Source: Tidjanibacter sp. (lineage in GTDB: Bacteria; Bacteroidota; Bacteroidia; Bacteroidales; Rikenellaceae). From it: 6,298 bases of DNA. The DNA lies in the NCBI GenBank assembly GCA_017379955.1, contig JAFNVE010000051.1:1-6298 (forward strand), read 5' to 3'. The position numbers and the translations under genes were made by a program. Below, piece by piece: positions 6,205-6,298 of the stretch; position 1 is the stretch's first letter; each line of letters starts with the position of its first letter. The notes beneath the pieces are model-generated. The model was given only the letters and a program-made list of their open reading frames with translations. It ran no database searches and was not told the DNA's origin.

Positions 6205-6298
6205 TCCGCAAAAACTTTTGTGCTATTTAGTTTGCGGGCTTAGGAATAACTTTGCAGTTATTACAACGACAAATAGAGCAGTGATTAGTTCAAGCAAG
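6203..6298 (-). repeat. Right copy of the structured repeat element, cut by the window edge
   Basis: Read on the minus strand, this matches the left element in the same order. The long-stem loop and first stem bases (6298-6283) equal 184-199. A divergent stem arm follows, then a 7-bp hairpin with loop GCAA (6262-6256 with 6251-6245), the identical core CCCGCAAACTAAATAG (6238-6223), and a segment ending GAGC at 6203 that differs from 259-278 at two positions. The other half, with the partner strands of the closing and long stems, should lie just right of position 6298. Relative to its neighbouring gene the element has the same position and direction as the left copy, starting right after the 3' end. 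Confidence 0.75.

Noticed and set aside
5827..6243. A 138-codon frame overlapping the end of the glycosyltransferase and the repeat
   Set aside because: It is out of frame with a gene that has clear motifs. Its product is low-complexity and its tail simply translates the hairpin repeats.
119..6298. Composite transposon or invertible segment bounded by the inverted repeat copies
   Set aside because: The interior is ordinary chromosomal genes, no transposase or recombinase is present, and the copies share only short identical runs (16 bases or fewer). The copies look dispersed rather than paired ends of one unit.

Overview
The window looks like chromosomal DNA of a Bacteroidota bacterium, probably order Bacteroidales. 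The intergenic DNA is AT-rich and the genes are of moderate G+C. Both promoters I can place match the Bacteroidota -7 consensus TAnnTTTG rather than a sigma-70 -10 box. Translation starts are A-rich, and the protein sequences are of Bacteroidota type. A genus such as Alistipes is possible but not shown. The content is core chromosome rather than an obvious mobile island.

Layout. Positions 1-347 have no protein gene. They hold a strong hairpin terminator for an unseen gene on the left, then a densely structured repeat element (about 119-341). Positions 348-2170 (minus strand) encode an MsbA-type ABC exporter, broken by a single-base deletion near 1664, so it reads as a pseudogene, a recent mutation or an assembly error. 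Positions 2171-2330 are a divergent regulatory region with two interleaved promoters facing opposite ways. Three plus-strand genes follow, separated by 44 and 57 bp with no clear terminator between them: tryptophanyl-tRNA synthetase (trpS, 2331-3335), a ClC-type anion channel/transporter with C-terminal CBS domains (3380-5161), and a membrane-anchored family 2 glycosyltransferase (5219-6169). They are probably co-transcribed from the trpS promoter, but no shared pathway is evident. The exporter and the glycosyltransferase could both relate to envelope lipid or glycan assembly; that is inference only.

The most unusual content is non-coding. The two ends of the window carry the same element in inverted orientation, each just past the 3' end of the outermost gene. 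The left copy can fold into a closing stem plus three hairpins, one of them a 26-pair stem. The right copy is cut off by the window edge. It conserves the flanking core and the loop of the long stem, while the small GCAA-loop hairpin has changed sequence with compensating substitutions that keep it paired. That pattern points to selection on a folded nucleic acid, either a structured RNA or a structure-dependent dispersed repeat. Next to the core, both copies carry short hairpin units built on CTTTTTGTAAAAAG. At the right end one of these units supplies the last codons and stop codon of the glycosyltransferase.
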